Part shown: positions 38,032-47,473 of the stretch, one piece after another
Position numbering within the stretch: the stretch's first letter is position 1
Layout of the letters: every line of letters starts with the position of its first letter
Source: Stenotrophomonas sp. Ste86
Lineage (GTDB): Bacteria; Pseudomonadota; Gammaproteobacteria; Xanthomonadales; Xanthomonadaceae
NCBI RefSeq assembly: GCF_024519465.1
Contig: NZ_JALJRW010000019.1
Span: 1-64,000, forward strand
Direction of reading: 5' to 3'
Length of the DNA: 64,000 nt
Program-made: the position numbers and the translations under genes
The notes under the pieces: generated by a model
Told to the model about the DNA's origin: nothing
Database searches by the model: none
The model's input: only the letters and a program-made list of their open reading frames with translations

Positions 38032-40257
38032 ATGACTCTGCAACATTCTCAAGCGCCACGTGCGCTGCGTCCGCTGCTCACCGCCCTGGCATTGGGCCTT
38101 GCGGCCGGCGCACTGCCCGCCTTCGCGGCCGACCATCTGGTCCATGATGCCGCCGGGTATGCCGCGGCGACCAAAGCGCTGCAGCCGGGCGATACCGTGA
38201 TCCTCGCCGACGGCGTATGGCGCGACATCGACCTGCTGCTACGCGGCACCGGCAAAATTGGTCAACCAATTAAGCTGACAGCGCAGACCCCGGGCAAGGT
38301 GATCCTCAGCGGCCAGTCGCAGCTGCGCCTGGCCGGATCGTACCTGGAGGTGTCCAACCTGGTGTTCCGCGATGGCTGGGCCCCGGGCAGCGAAGTGGTG
38401 TCCTTCCGCGCCTCGTCCAAGGAGTGGTCCACCCACAGCCGGGTGACCGGCGTGGTGATCGACGGCTACAACAAGCCGGACCGCCAGCAGTCGGACAACT
38501 GGGTCGGGATGTACGGCCAGGACAACCGCTTCGATCACAACCAGCTGGTGGGCAAGACCAACGCCGGCACCACCCTGGTGGTGGTGCGCAACACCAGCAG
38601 TGGGCTGGACAACCGCCACCGCATCGACCACAACTGGTTCGGCCCGCGCCCCAACCTGGGCAGCAACGGCGGTGAGACCATCCGGGTGGGCACCAGCACC
38701 GACTCGCAGTCCGATTCGAATACGGTAGTGGAGAACAACTGGTTCGAGCAGTGCGATGGCGAAGTGGAGATCGTATCCAACAAGTCCGGCGGCAACCTGT
38801 ATCGCGGCAACGTGTTCTTTGAATCGCGCGGCTCGATGGTGCTGCGCCACGGCCATGGCAACGTGGTCGAGCGCAATGTGTTCCTCGGCAACAACAAGGC
38901 CCACACCGGCGGCGTGCGGGTGATCAACCGCCACCAGATCGTGCGCGACAACTACTTCGAGAACATCGCCGGTGACAACTTCGCCGCCGCGCTCGCAGTG
39001 ATGGCCGGCACCCGCGATGCGCCGTTGAACCGCTATGAGCAGGTGGACGATGCCCTGATCGAGCGCAACAGCTTCATCGGCGTGCGCCAGGTGTTCCTCG
39101 GTGCGGGCCTGGATGACGAGCGCAACGCCATGCCGGTCAACAGCCGCCTGCGCGGCAACCTGTTCATCGGCGATGGTAGTCGCGAGCTGCTGCGCAGCGA
39201 AGGCGATCTGGGGGGCATTGCCTTCAGCGGCAACGTGCAGAGCCCCAGCGTGTCGCCCGGCTTCCCGGCGGGTGTGAGCGCGCAGAAGGTCACCCTGCAG
39301 CGCGCGGCCAACGGGCTGCAGTACCCGGTGGAAACCATCGCGGCGGGCGCGCCGCGCGATCTCGCGCCGGTCGCGCGCGAACAGGTCGGCGTGAGCTGGT
39401 ATCCCAAGACGCTCACCAGCACCGCGCTGGACAGCGGTGCCACCCACAAGGTGGCCCCGGGTGAGGACACCCTGAGCCGCGCGATGGCCAACAGCGCCCC
39501 CGGTGACCAGTTGCAGCTGCAGCGCGGCCAGTACCGCATCGACCAGGTGTTGAACGTGGACCATCCGGTCAGCGTGATCGGCCCCCGCCGGGGGCGCGCC
39601 AGCCTGCAGTTCTCGCGCCCTGCCCTGTTCGAGATCCGCGCCGGCGGTTCACTCAAGCTGACCGGGCTGGACATCGACGGTGCGCTGGCGCCGGACGCGG
39701 CCGGCAACGCGGTGGTGCGCATCGCCCCGGGCAGCCAGGCGTTCAACTACACCCTGCTGATCGAAGACAGCCGCATCCACGGGCTGACCACCAACAAGGC
39801 CTTCGACGTGATCAACGCCGGCAAGGGCAGCCTGGCCGCGCGCATCGCGCTGCGCAACACCACCGTGGAGGACATCAGCGGCAGCGTGATTGCCGCCGCT
39901 GCCGAAACCGACGACCTGGGCACTTACAACGCCGAGCAGGTGGACATCGTGGATTCGACGTTCCGGAACATCGCCGGGCCACTGTTGAACCTGTATCGCG
40001 GCGGCACCGATGAAAGCACCTTCGGCCCGACGCTGCGGGTGCATGGCAACCAGCTTGAAAACGTCGGCGTAGCTGCCGACACCAGCCTGCGCCTGCATGG
40101 CGTGCAGACCGCCACGCTGACCGACAACCAGTTCCTCCGCAGCGGACGCGTGCGCTTCAGCCACCGCGTCGGCGAGCCCCGCCTGGCCGCGCACGGCAAC
40201 GTGCTCAACGCCACCGCGGCGATGCAGTCCGATACTCCAGCCGAGACCCTGCCATGA
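38032..40257 (+). CDS. PL6-family alginate lyase (two parallel beta-helix domains)
   Basis: Cleaves alginate by beta-elimination. The 741-residue secreted protein has a signal peptide ending LPAFAA. The N-terminal beta-helix has catalytic-type K251 (VSNKSGGN) and R272 (VLRHGHGN), 21 residues apart as in the characterised AlyGC, with the acidic metal-site segment CDGEVEIV just before K251. A second beta-helix domain (about 470-740) makes it AlyGC-like in length. GGGAGGG lies seven bases before the ATG. The stop overlaps the PL17 start. G- or M-block preference cannot be told. Confidence 0.9.
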   Translation: MTLQHSQAPRALRPLLTALALGLAAGALPAFAADHLVHDAAGYAAATKALQPGDTVILADGVWRDIDLLLRGTGKIGQPIKLTAQTPGKVILSGQSQLRLAGSYLEVSNLVFRDGWAPGSEVVSFRASSKEWSTHSRVTGVVIDGYNKPDRQQSDNWVGMYGQDNRFDHNQLVGKTNAGTTLVVVRNTSSGLDNRHRIDHNWFGPRPNLGSNGGETIRVGTSTDSQSDSNTVVENNWFEQCDGEVEIVSNKSGGNLYRGNVFFESRGSMVLRHGHGNVVERNVFLGNNKAHTGGVRVINRHQIVRDNYFENIAGDNFAAALAVMAGTRDAPLNRYEQVDDALIERNSFIGVRQVFLGAGLDDERNAMPVNSRLRGNLFIGDGSRELLRSEGDLGGIAFSGNVQSPSVSPGFPAGVSAQKVTLQRAANGLQYPVETIAAGAPRDLAPVAREQVGVSWYPKTLTSTALDSGATHKVAPGEDTLSRAMANSAPGDQLQLQRGQYRIDQVLNVDHPVSVIGPRRGRASLQFSRPALFEIRAGGSLKLTGLDIDGALAPDAAGNAVVRIAPGSQAFNYTLLIEDSRIHGLTTNKAFDVINAGKGSLAARIALRNTTVEDISGSVIAAAAETDDLGTYNAEQVDIVDSTFRNIAGPLLNLYRGGTDESTFGPTLRVHGNQLENVGVAADTSLRLHGVQTATLTDNQFLRSGRVRFSHRVGEPRLAAHGNVLNATAAMQSDTPAETLP

Positions 40258-42488
40258 CGCGTTCCACGCCCCTGATGCTGCTGCTGGCGGCCTCCTTCAG
40301 CGCCGCCGCGCTGCCCGCCGTTGCCGCCGCACCTGCCGGCACCCAACAACCGGCGGCCGCTGCCAGCGCCCCGGTACTGGTCACCGCCGCGCAGTGGCAG
40401 CAGATGCGCAGCGATGGCAGCAGATACCCGGTGTTTGCCAAGGAACAGCAGCGCGCCGAGCGCCTGGTGCGCGGCATGATCAAGGCCGGCATCGATGTGC
40501 CGGTGCCCAAGGACAAGGGCGGCGGCTACACCCACGAACAGCACAAGCGCAATTACCAGGCCATCCAGGCCGCCGGCGCGCTGTACCGGCTGACCGGCGA
40601 CAAGGTGTATGCCGACTACGCGCGCGACCTGCTGCTGGGTTACGCCAAGCTGTACCCCGGGCTGGGCGCGCATCCGCAGGGCCGCGGGCAGATTCCCGGC
40701 CGGCTGTTCTGGCAGACCCTCAACGATTCGGTGTGGCTGGTGAGCGCGGTGCAGGGCTACGACGCGATCCGCGACAGCCTCAGCGCGGCAGACCGCAAGA
40801 CCATCGACGACAACGTGTTCCGGCCGATGGCCGACTTCCTCAGCGGTACGCCGGAAAACTTCGACAAGATCCACAACCACGCCACCTGGGCGGTGGCGGC
40901 GGTGGGCATGACCGGTTACGTGCTGCGCGACACGACTTACGTGGACAAGGCGTTGAACGGCAGCAAGCGCGATGGCAGCGCCGGCTTCCTCAAGCAGGTG
41001 GACCAGCTGTTCTCGCCGGACGGCTATTACGAGGAAGGCCCCTACTACCAGCGTTATGCGCTGGCACCATTCATCCTGTTCGCCAATGCGGTCCAGCGCA
41101 ACGAACCGCAGCACGGCATCTTCAAGCGCCGCGACGGGGTGTTGCTGAAGGCCGTCGATTCGCTGGTGCAGAGCAGCTACGGCGGCTACTTCTTCCCGAT
41201 CAACGACGCCATCCTGGACAAAGGCCTGGACACCGAAGAACTGGTGGCCGGCATCGACATCGCCTACGCGCAGACCAGCGACGCGCGGCTGCTGTCGGTG
41301 GCCAAGGCACAGAAGCGCGTGCTGCTTTCGCCCGAAGGCCTGCAGGTGGCCCAGGCGCTGGCGCAGGACAAGGCCAAGCCGTTCGCCTTCGTACCCACGC
41401 TGCTGCGCGATGGCCCGGACGGCACCGAGGGTGCGCTGGCGATCCTGCGCATGGGCGGTGAAAACGGCCAGGCACTGGTGATGAAGAACACCAAGCAGGG
41501 CATGGGCCACGGCCACTTCGACAAGCTCAACTGGCTGTTCTACGACAACGGCCAGCGCGTGGTCAGCGATTACGGCGCCGCGCGTTTCCTCAACATCGAG
41601 GCCAAGGCCGGCGGCATCTACCTGCCCGAGAACAACAGCTGGGCGCGGCAGACGCTCGCCCACAACACGCTGGTGGTGAACGAGCAGAGCCACTTCGGCG
41701 GCGACTGGAAGAAGGGGCAGGCGCTGGCGCCGACGCCGCTGCTGTTCGCGGTCAACGACGATACCCAGATCGCCTCGGCGCGCATGGACGGTGCCTACGA
41801 CGGGGTGAGCTTCACCCGCACCCAGGTGCTGCTGGCCCATCCCGCGCTGACCGAGCCGGTGGTGCTGGACCTGCTGCGGGTCAACGGCAACAAAGCGGCG
41901 CGCTATGACCTGCCGTTGCACTTCAACGGCCACATCATGGACGCGGGCTTCAAGGCGCAGTCGGCGGTGGCCGCGCGGCCGGTGCTGGGCAAGGCCAACG
42001 GCTACCAGCACGTGTGGATCGATGCGTCCAGCGAGCCGAGCAGCGAGGCGCGCAGCCTCACCTGGCTGCTGGACGGACGCTTCTATACCTATCGCTTCGC
42101 CAGCACCGCACCGTCGCGTGCGCTGATCGGCGAAAGCGGGGCCAATGATCCCTCGTTCAACCTGCGCCGCGAACCGATGCTGCTGCAGCGCGTGGATGGG
42201 CAGGCTGCCACCACGTTCTATGGCGTGCTCGAACCGCATGGCCAGTACGACGGCACCGCCGAAACCGTGCGCGGGGCCAACAGCCGCATCGACCGCATCG
42301 CCCACTACCGGGGCAAGGATGCCGACGTGCTGGTACTGGACCTGGCCGGCGGCAAGCGCGTGGCGCTGGGCATCGCCGATGACCCGTCCAAGGGCGGCGC
42401 GCATGAGGTGAGCGGCGATGGCCACAGCTGGCGTTGGGACGGCGGCTGGAAGCGCTTTGACACCGGCAGCGGCAAGGACGGCAAATGA
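40254..42488 (+). CDS. PL17-family oligoalginate lyase (heparinase II/III fold)
   Basis: Exolytic enzyme that reduces alginate oligomers to the monomer DEH. The 744-residue protein has a signal peptide, an N-terminal alpha/alpha barrel and a C-terminal beta-sheet heparinase II/III domain (MGHGHFDKLNWLFYDNG, SWARQTLAHNTLVVN). N208 and H209 (KIHNHATW) and Y265 (GPYYQRY) align in spacing with the active-site Asn, His and Tyr of Alg17C. ATG overlaps the PL6 stop and its own stop overlaps the transporter start, so three genes are translationally chained. Confidence 0.92.
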   Translation: MTRSTPLMLLLAASFSAAALPAVAAAPAGTQQPAAAASAPVLVTAAQWQQMRSDGSRYPVFAKEQQRAERLVRGMIKAGIDVPVPKDKGGGYTHEQHKRNYQAIQAAGALYRLTGDKVYADYARDLLLGYAKLYPGLGAHPQGRGQIPGRLFWQTLNDSVWLVSAVQGYDAIRDSLSAADRKTIDDNVFRPMADFLSGTPENFDKIHNHATWAVAAVGMTGYVLRDTTYVDKALNGSKRDGSAGFLKQVDQLFSPDGYYEEGPYYQRYALAPFILFANAVQRNEPQHGIFKRRDGVLLKAVDSLVQSSYGGYFFPINDAILDKGLDTEELVAGIDIAYAQTSDARLLSVAKAQKRVLLSPEGLQVAQALAQDKAKPFAFVPTLLRDGPDGTEGALAILRMGGENGQALVMKNTKQGMGHGHFDKLNWLFYDNGQRVVSDYGAARFLNIEAKAGGIYLPENNSWARQTLAHNTLVVNEQSHFGGDWKKGQALAPTPLLFAVNDDTQIASARMDGAYDGVSFTRTQVLLAHPALTEPVVLDLLRVNGNKAARYDLPLHFNGHIMDAGFKAQSAVAARPVLGKANGYQHVWIDASSEPSSEARSLTWLLDGRFYTYRFASTAPSRALIGESGANDPSFNLRREPMLLQRVDGQAATTFYGVLEPHGQYDGTAETVRGANSRIDRIAHYRGKDADVLVLDLAGGKRVALGIADDPSKGGAHEVSGDGHSWRWDGGWKRFDTGSGKDGK

Positions 42489-43777
42489 AGGTCACCACCC
42501 AAGCGCGCACCTACGTGCGCTGGTTGATCGTGGCGCTGATCGCCGTTGCCACGGTCATCAACTACATCGACCGCAACGCCCTGGCGGTGATGTGGCCGCA
42601 GATCTCCAAGGATGTGGGCGCAACCAAGGAAGACTACGCGCTGCTGGTCACGGTGTTCATGCTGTTCTACGCCGCCGGGCAGTTCGTGTTCGGCCGGTTG
42701 TTCGACATCATCGGCACGCGCCTGGGCTTTGCGCTGTCGATCGCGGTGTGGTCGATCTCGATCGCGCTGCACTCGGTCACCCACTCCATCCTGTCCTTCA
42801 GCCTGGTGCGGGCGATGCTCGGCATCAGCGAGGCCGGTGCCTGGCCGGGCGCGGTGAAGGCCAACGCCGAGTGGTTCCCCGCCCGTGAGCGGGCACTGGC
42901 GCAGGGCGTGTTCAATGCCGGCGCGTCGATCGGGGCGATCATCTCCGCGCCGCTGATCGCGGTGCTGTTCCTGTGGCTGGGCTGGCGCGGCACCTTCATC
43001 CTGATAGGTGCGATAGGCTTCATCTGGCTGCTGCCGTGGCTGATCATCTACCGCGCCGGGCCGGACAAGCACCCGTGGGTGAGCGCGGCCGAGCGCGCGT
43101 TGATCCTGGATGCGCCGACCGAACAGCTGGCGGTGCCGGTGGCCGAGTACGTGCCCAACGTGCGCCAGCTGCTGGGCCATCGGCAGACCTGGGGCATCCT
43201 GATTTCGCGGTTCTTCCTGGACCCGATCTGGTGGCTGTTCGTGTCCTGGCTGCCGATCTACCTGGCCGACACCTTCGGCTTTGACATCAAGCAGATCGGC
43301 ATCTTCGCCTGGGTGCCGTATGTCGGCGCGATGATCGGCAGCCTCGGCGGCGGCTGGTTGTCCGGGCGGCTGATCGGTGCCGGCTGGAGCGTGGACAAGG
43401 CACGCAAGGTGGTGATTACCCTGGGCGGGGCGATCATGGCCCCAGCCCTGCTTGGCGCGGTGCTGGCCACCGACCCGGTATGGGCGGTGGTCACCATTGC
43501 CTTCGTGCTGTTCGGCTTCCAGATCGCCATCGGCAACATCCAGACCCTGCCCGGCGACATCTTCAGCGGCAAGTCGGTCGGTTCGGTGGCCGGTCTGGGC
43601 GGCATGGCCGCCGTGGCCGGCACGCTGATCACCACCTGGCTGGTGCCGGCGATGACCCACGAATCCTACGCACCCATTTTCATCCTGGTGGCCGCGCTGG
43701 TGCCGGCTTCCCTGCTGGCGCTGTGGCTGGTGACCGGCCGCGTGGAGAAGATCCACGGCCCGGCCGAACCGCGCTGA
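42485..43777 (+). CDS. MFS hexuronate-type transporter, predicted DEH importer
   Basis: A 430-residue inner-membrane permease of the anion:cation symporter group (ExuT-like): IAVATVINYIDRNALAVMWP at span 1, GRLFDIIGTRLGF in loop 2-3 and MLGISEAGAWPGAVKANAEWFP at span 4 are hallmark segments. Overlap ATGA with the PL17 gene. Position after the lyases and before a DEH reductase indicates unsaturated uronate import; substrate is inferred. Confidence 0.9.
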   Translation: MKVTTQARTYVRWLIVALIAVATVINYIDRNALAVMWPQISKDVGATKEDYALLVTVFMLFYAAGQFVFGRLFDIIGTRLGFALSIAVWSISIALHSVTHSILSFSLVRAMLGISEAGAWPGAVKANAEWFPARERALAQGVFNAGASIGAIISAPLIAVLFLWLGWRGTFILIGAIGFIWLLPWLIIYRAGPDKHPWVSAAERALILDAPTEQLAVPVAEYVPNVRQLLGHRQTWGILISRFFLDPIWWLFVSWLPIYLADTFGFDIKQIGIFAWVPYVGAMIGSLGGGWLSGRLIGAGWSVDKARKVVITLGGAIMAPALLGAVLATDPVWAVVTIAFVLFGFQIAIGNIQTLPGDIFSGKSVGSVAGLGGMAAVAGTLITTWLVPAMTHESYAPIFILVAALVPASLLALWLVTGRVEKIHGPAEPR

Positions 43778-43820
43778 TTTCCTTTCCGTTTTTTCCCCCA
43801 ACGCATCACAGGAGTTTTCC

Positions 43821-44576
43821 ATGACCCAATTCAAGGACAAGGTGGCCATCGTCACCGGTGGCGGCCGTGACATCGGCCGCGAGATCTCGCTCAAGCTGGC
43901 CGCAGCCGGTGCCAGGGTGTGCATCAACTACGCCAACGACGAGGCCAGCGCGCAGGACACGTTGAAGCAGATCGAAGCGGCCGGTGGCACTGCCATCGTG
44001 CACCGCGCCGACGTCACCGATGCCAAGGCGGTGGCCGGCATGGTCGCGGCCACGCAGGCCGCGTTCGGCCCGCAGATCGACGTGCTGGTGAACGTGGCCG
44101 GTGGCATGGTGCAGCGCCGTCCGCTGGCCGAGATCGACGAGGCGTTCTTCCACAAGGTGATGGACCTCAACATGAGCTCGGTGTACCTGACCACCCATGC
44201 GGTGGTGCCGCACATGCCCGAAGGCGGTGCGATCGTGAACTTCGCCTCGCAGGCCGGTCGCGATGGCGGTGGCCCGGGCGCGGCGATCTACGCCACCGCC
44301 AAGGCCGCGGTGATGACCTTCACCCGGGCCATGGCCAAGGAGCTGGGCCCGCGCGGCATCCGCGTCAATGCGCTGTGCTGCGGCATGATCGCCACCCGCT
44401 TCCATGATGAGTTCACCAAGCCGGAAGTGCGCACCGCCGTGGCAGGCAACACCCCGCTGCGCCGCCAGGGCCGTCCGCAGGAAGCCGCCGACACGGCCGT
44501 GTACCTGGCCTCGGACGCGGCCGGTTTCATCACCGGTGCCAACGTGGACGTCAACGGCGGCACTTACTTCTCTTGA
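43821..44576 (+). CDS. SDR-family oxidoreductase, predicted DEH reductase
   Basis: A 251-residue classical short-chain dehydrogenase: TGGGRDIGREI cofactor motif, NVAGG, catalytic Ser in NFASQAGRDGG, YATAKAA with Tyr and Lys, and the C-terminal TGANVDVNGGTYFS. SDRs of this kind reduce the alginate product DEH to 2-keto-3-deoxygluconate in Sphingomonas and Vibrio. KDG kinase two genes downstream supports this. AGGAG precedes the ATG. Confidence 0.85.
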   Translation: MTQFKDKVAIVTGGGRDIGREISLKLAAAGARVCINYANDEASAQDTLKQIEAAGGTAIVHRADVTDAKAVAGMVAATQAAFGPQIDVLVNVAGGMVQRRPLAEIDEAFFHKVMDLNMSSVYLTTHAVVPHMPEGGAIVNFASQAGRDGGGPGAAIYATAKAAVMTFTRAMAKELGPRGIRVNALCCGMIATRFHDEFTKPEVRTAVAGNTPLRRQGRPQEAADTAVYLASDAAGFITGANVDVNGGTYFS

Positions 44577-44611
44577 TGGATATGTTCTGCTGACCGCCTG
44601 GGAGGGCTGCC

Positions 44612-45793
44612 ATGCTGCGCTGGACCACTGCACTTTCGATTGCACTTGCCACCAGCGCCGCTGCGCTGCCCGCCCATGCCCAGGTCTGGGTGCCGGCATG
44701 GACCGCCTCGCCGGCACCGGACCGCCTGGACGGCACGCCGGAGGCCCCGGTGCAGTTTGCCCGGCAGACCGTGCGTCAGGACATGCGCCTGGCCAGCTCG
44801 GCCACCGCGCTGCGCTTCCGCATCAGCAATGAACTGGGCGATGCGCCGCTGACCATTGGCGGCGCCTCGGCCCAACGTACCGGCACGGCCACCCCGGCCA
44901 AGCTGGTCACTTTCAATGGTCGCAGCGAAGTGGTGGTGCCCGTGGGCGCCGCCCTGCTCAGCGACCCGGTGGCGATGACGGTGCCGGCCTTGGCCGATGT
45001 ATCGCTCACCGTGTATTTCCCCGAACCGACCAAGCCGGCCGTGCGGCGTACCGCACTGCGCATCGTCGACGGCCGCCAGGCCGAGGTGGCCGACAAGGTC
45101 AAACTCGCCTACCGGCAGAACGTGGTGTCGGCGGTGCTCGCCGAACGCGCCAGCAAGCCGGTGGTGGTGGTCGCCCTGGGCGATTCGATCACCGAAGGCG
45201 CCACGGCCACGCGCGGCAGCAACGGCGATTGGCCGGCGCTGCTGTCCGCGCGCCTGCAGCAGGCCTGCCCGGACCGGGTGGTGGTGGTCAACGCCGGCAT
45301 CAGCGGCAACAAGGTGATGGACCACGGACGCAGCCACAGCGCGCTGGCGCGGCTGGACCGCGACGTGATCGCGCTGCCCAACGTGAGCAAGGTGATCGTG
45401 TTCGAAGGCATCAACGACATCCGCCACGACGGCGGCACCCCGCCCAAGGCCGGCCGCAACGCTGAGGACATGGTGCTGGGCTACCGGCAGATCGCCGAGC
45501 GCCTGCACGGCAACGGCATCGGTGCGATCGCGGCGACCATCACCCCGTTCGGCGGCTCGGACCGCTACGAGCCCACCGCCGCCGCTACCCGCACCCAGCT
45601 CAACACCTGGATGCGCGGCGGCCGCAGCGGCTATGACGGCCTGATCGACTTCGACCAGATCCTGCGCGACCCGGCCAACCCGGAAAACCTGCCCGAGGAC
45701 ATTACCCGCGACCACCTGCATCCCAACGATGAAGGTTACCGGCGCATGGCCGAGGGCATCGACCTGGGCCTGCTGGGGTGCAAGGCACGATGA
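44612..45793 (+). CDS. SGNH/GDSL hydrolase, candidate alginate O-acetylesterase
   Basis: A 393-residue secreted esterase: signal peptide ending LPAHA, an N-terminal beta-domain (about 25-180) and a C-terminal SGNH fold with block I VVALGDSITEG (S192), Gly block GISGNK, block III GINDIRHD and block V DHLHPNDEGY (D367, H370), so the catalytic set is complete. GGGAGG precedes the ATG. Its stop overlaps kdgK (ATGA), placing it firmly in the alginate operon. Removal of O-acetyl from bacterial alginate is the natural hypothesis but untested here. Confidence 0.85.
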   Translation: MLRWTTALSIALATSAAALPAHAQVWVPAWTASPAPDRLDGTPEAPVQFARQTVRQDMRLASSATALRFRISNELGDAPLTIGGASAQRTGTATPAKLVTFNGRSEVVVPVGAALLSDPVAMTVPALADVSLTVYFPEPTKPAVRRTALRIVDGRQAEVADKVKLAYRQNVVSAVLAERASKPVVVVALGDSITEGATATRGSNGDWPALLSARLQQACPDRVVVVNAGISGNKVMDHGRSHSALARLDRDVIALPNVSKVIVFEGINDIRHDGGTPPKAGRNAEDMVLGYRQIAERLHGNGIGAIAATITPFGGSDRYEPTAAATRTQLNTWMRGGRSGYDGLIDFDQILRDPANPENLPEDITRDHLHPNDEGYRRMAEGIDLGLLGCKAR

Positions 45794-46893
45794 GCACGCA
45801 GCAGTTCGCGCTGGCCGCAGCGCACGGCCAGCGCTGGGATGCACTGGCGCTGGGCGAGGTGATGCTGCGCTTCGATCCCGGCGAAGGCCGGATCCGCAAC
45901 GCGCGCCAGTTCAACGTGTGGGAAGGCGGTGGCGAGTACAACGTGGCGCGGGGCCTGTGCAGCACCTTCGGGCACCGCAGCGGGGTGTTGACCGCGTTGC
46001 CGCGCAACGAACTGGGTGCGCTGGCCCAACAGCTGATCCAGGCCGGTGGCGTGGATACCGGCCAGATCCTGTGGCGCGAGTACGATGGCATCGGCCGCAA
46101 CACCCGCATGGGCCTGAACTTCACCGAGCGCGGCTTTGGGGTGCGTGCACCGCTGGGCATCTCCGATCGCGCTACCTCGGCCGCCTCGCAGCTGCAGGCC
46201 CACGAATACGACTGGGACGTGCTGTTCGGCCGCGACGGCGCGCGCTGGCTGCATACCGGCGGCATCTTCGCTGCGCTGTCCGAGCACAGCGCGCAGACCG
46301 CCATCGCCGCGGTGCGGGCCGCGCGCCGGCACGGCGTGGCGGTGTCCTACGACCTCAACTACCGCGCCAGCCTCTGGGACAGCCATCCCGACCCGGATGC
46401 GGCCCGGCATGCCAACTGCGCCATCGCCGCCGAGTGCGATCTGCTGGTGGGCGATGAGTACTCGTTTGCGGCGTGCCTGGGCATGGAGCTGGCCGACCTG
46501 GGTCGACGCACCACGCCGATGGATGTGGGCCCGGCCGACGCCGCCGCGCAGCGCGCACTGCAGCGCTTCCCGAACCTGCAGGCGGTGGCCTTCACCCTGC
46601 GCGACGCCAGCAACGCCGCACGCAATGGCTGGGGCGGTGCATTGCGTACGCGCGAGACATTGTTCGTCTCGCGCACGCGTGAGGTCGACCTGCTCGATCG
46701 CGTGGGCGGCGGCGATGCCTTCGTGGCCGGCGTGGTACACGCCCTGCTCAGCGGCAAGGGCGAACAGGCCGCGGTGGAACTGGGCGCGGCGCATGGCGCG
46801 CTGGCAATGTCCACGCCGGGCGACAACGCCTGCGCCAGTCTGGAAGAAGTGGAAGCGGTGGCACGCGGCGACAGCGCCGCCGCCAAGCGCTGA
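45790..46893 (+). CDS. kdgK: 2-keto-3-deoxygluconate kinase (PfkB family)
   Basis: Phosphorylates KDG to KDPG in the cytoplasm, feeding Entner-Doudoroff. The 367-residue protein has the ribokinase-type N-terminal pattern LALGEVMLRFDPGEGRI and GGEYNVARGL, and the C-terminal DRVGGGDAFVAG with catalytic base D309. The lack of a KDPG aldolase gene nearby means that step comes from elsewhere in the genome. Last gene of the operon; start ATG at 45790. Confidence 0.88.
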   Translation: MSTQQFALAAAHGQRWDALALGEVMLRFDPGEGRIRNARQFNVWEGGGEYNVARGLCSTFGHRSGVLTALPRNELGALAQQLIQAGGVDTGQILWREYDGIGRNTRMGLNFTERGFGVRAPLGISDRATSAASQLQAHEYDWDVLFGRDGARWLHTGGIFAALSEHSAQTAIAAVRAARRHGVAVSYDLNYRASLWDSHPDPDAARHANCAIAAECDLLVGDEYSFAACLGMELADLGRRTTPMDVGPADAAAQRALQRFPNLQAVAFTLRDASNAARNGWGGALRTRETLFVSRTREVDLLDRVGGGDAFVAGVVHALLSGKGEQAAVELGAAHGALAMSTPGDNACASLEEVEAVARGDSAAAKR

Positions 46894-46919
46894 CCCGGCA
46901 CCGACCGCAGCGCGACCGT

Positions 46920-47348
46920 TCAGTGCGCCATTGAAAGATGCGCCAGCGCGCGCAACGTGGACACGGTCAGCGGCGTGGGCAACGCATCGGGGGTAAACCA
47001 ACCCAGGGCGAGCAACGCCTCCGGTTCCTTCACTTCCGCTACCTGCGTTTTATCCTGCTTACGCACCAGATACACCGGCGCCACCCAGTGCTGGCCCAGC
47101 GCCGGTTCGAAATGGTCCACCACGCACAGCAACCGCTCCACCGCCACGCGCAGCCCGGTTTCCTCCTCGACCTCGCGGATCACCGCGTGTTCGACGGTTT
47201 CCATCCAGTCCACCTTGCCGCCGGGCAGGCCCCAGTGGCCTCTCTCCGGCTCGCGCCCGCGCTGCACCAGCAGGAGTGCGCCATCGGCGCGCTGCACGAC
47301 GGCACCACAGCCAAGCCGGGGGTGTTGAGGATCGGAGGGCGTGGTCAT
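46920..47348 (-). CDS. Nudix hydrolase
   Basis: A 142-residue pyrophosphohydrolase with a perfect Nudix box starting GKVDWME and ending REVEEETGL, preceded by GHWGLPG. It likely hydrolyses a nucleoside diphosphate derivative; substrate unknown. Start ATG at 47348 chosen over longer upstream options because conserved sequence begins there. Convergent with kdgK. Confidence 0.9.
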   Translation of the reverse strand: MTTPSDPQHPRLGCGAVVQRADGALLLVQRGREPERGHWGLPGGKVDWMETVEHAVIREVEEETGLRVAVERLLCVVDHFEPALGQHWVAPVYLVRKQDKTQVAEVKEPEALLALGWFTPDALPTPLTVSTLRALAHLSMAH

Positions 47349-47404
47349 GCGGGAGCCTTGGGTGTGAGAACGCGCATTATCGACGGTGCCGCGCGAAGAA
47401 CGAG

Positions 47405-47429
47405 AAAGGCCCGGCAATGCCGGGCCTTT
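47405..47429 (-). terminator. bidirectional-looking hairpin terminator
   Basis: AAAGGCCCGGC (47405-47415), loop AAT, GCCGGGCCTTT (47419-47429): a perfect 11-bp stem with A/T flanks. It ends the ax21 transcript before the Nudix gene. Confidence 0.85.
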
Positions 47430-47473
47430 CCTGCCACGCCGTTCAGGCACGTGGCGATGCGGTCACGCTGGAA

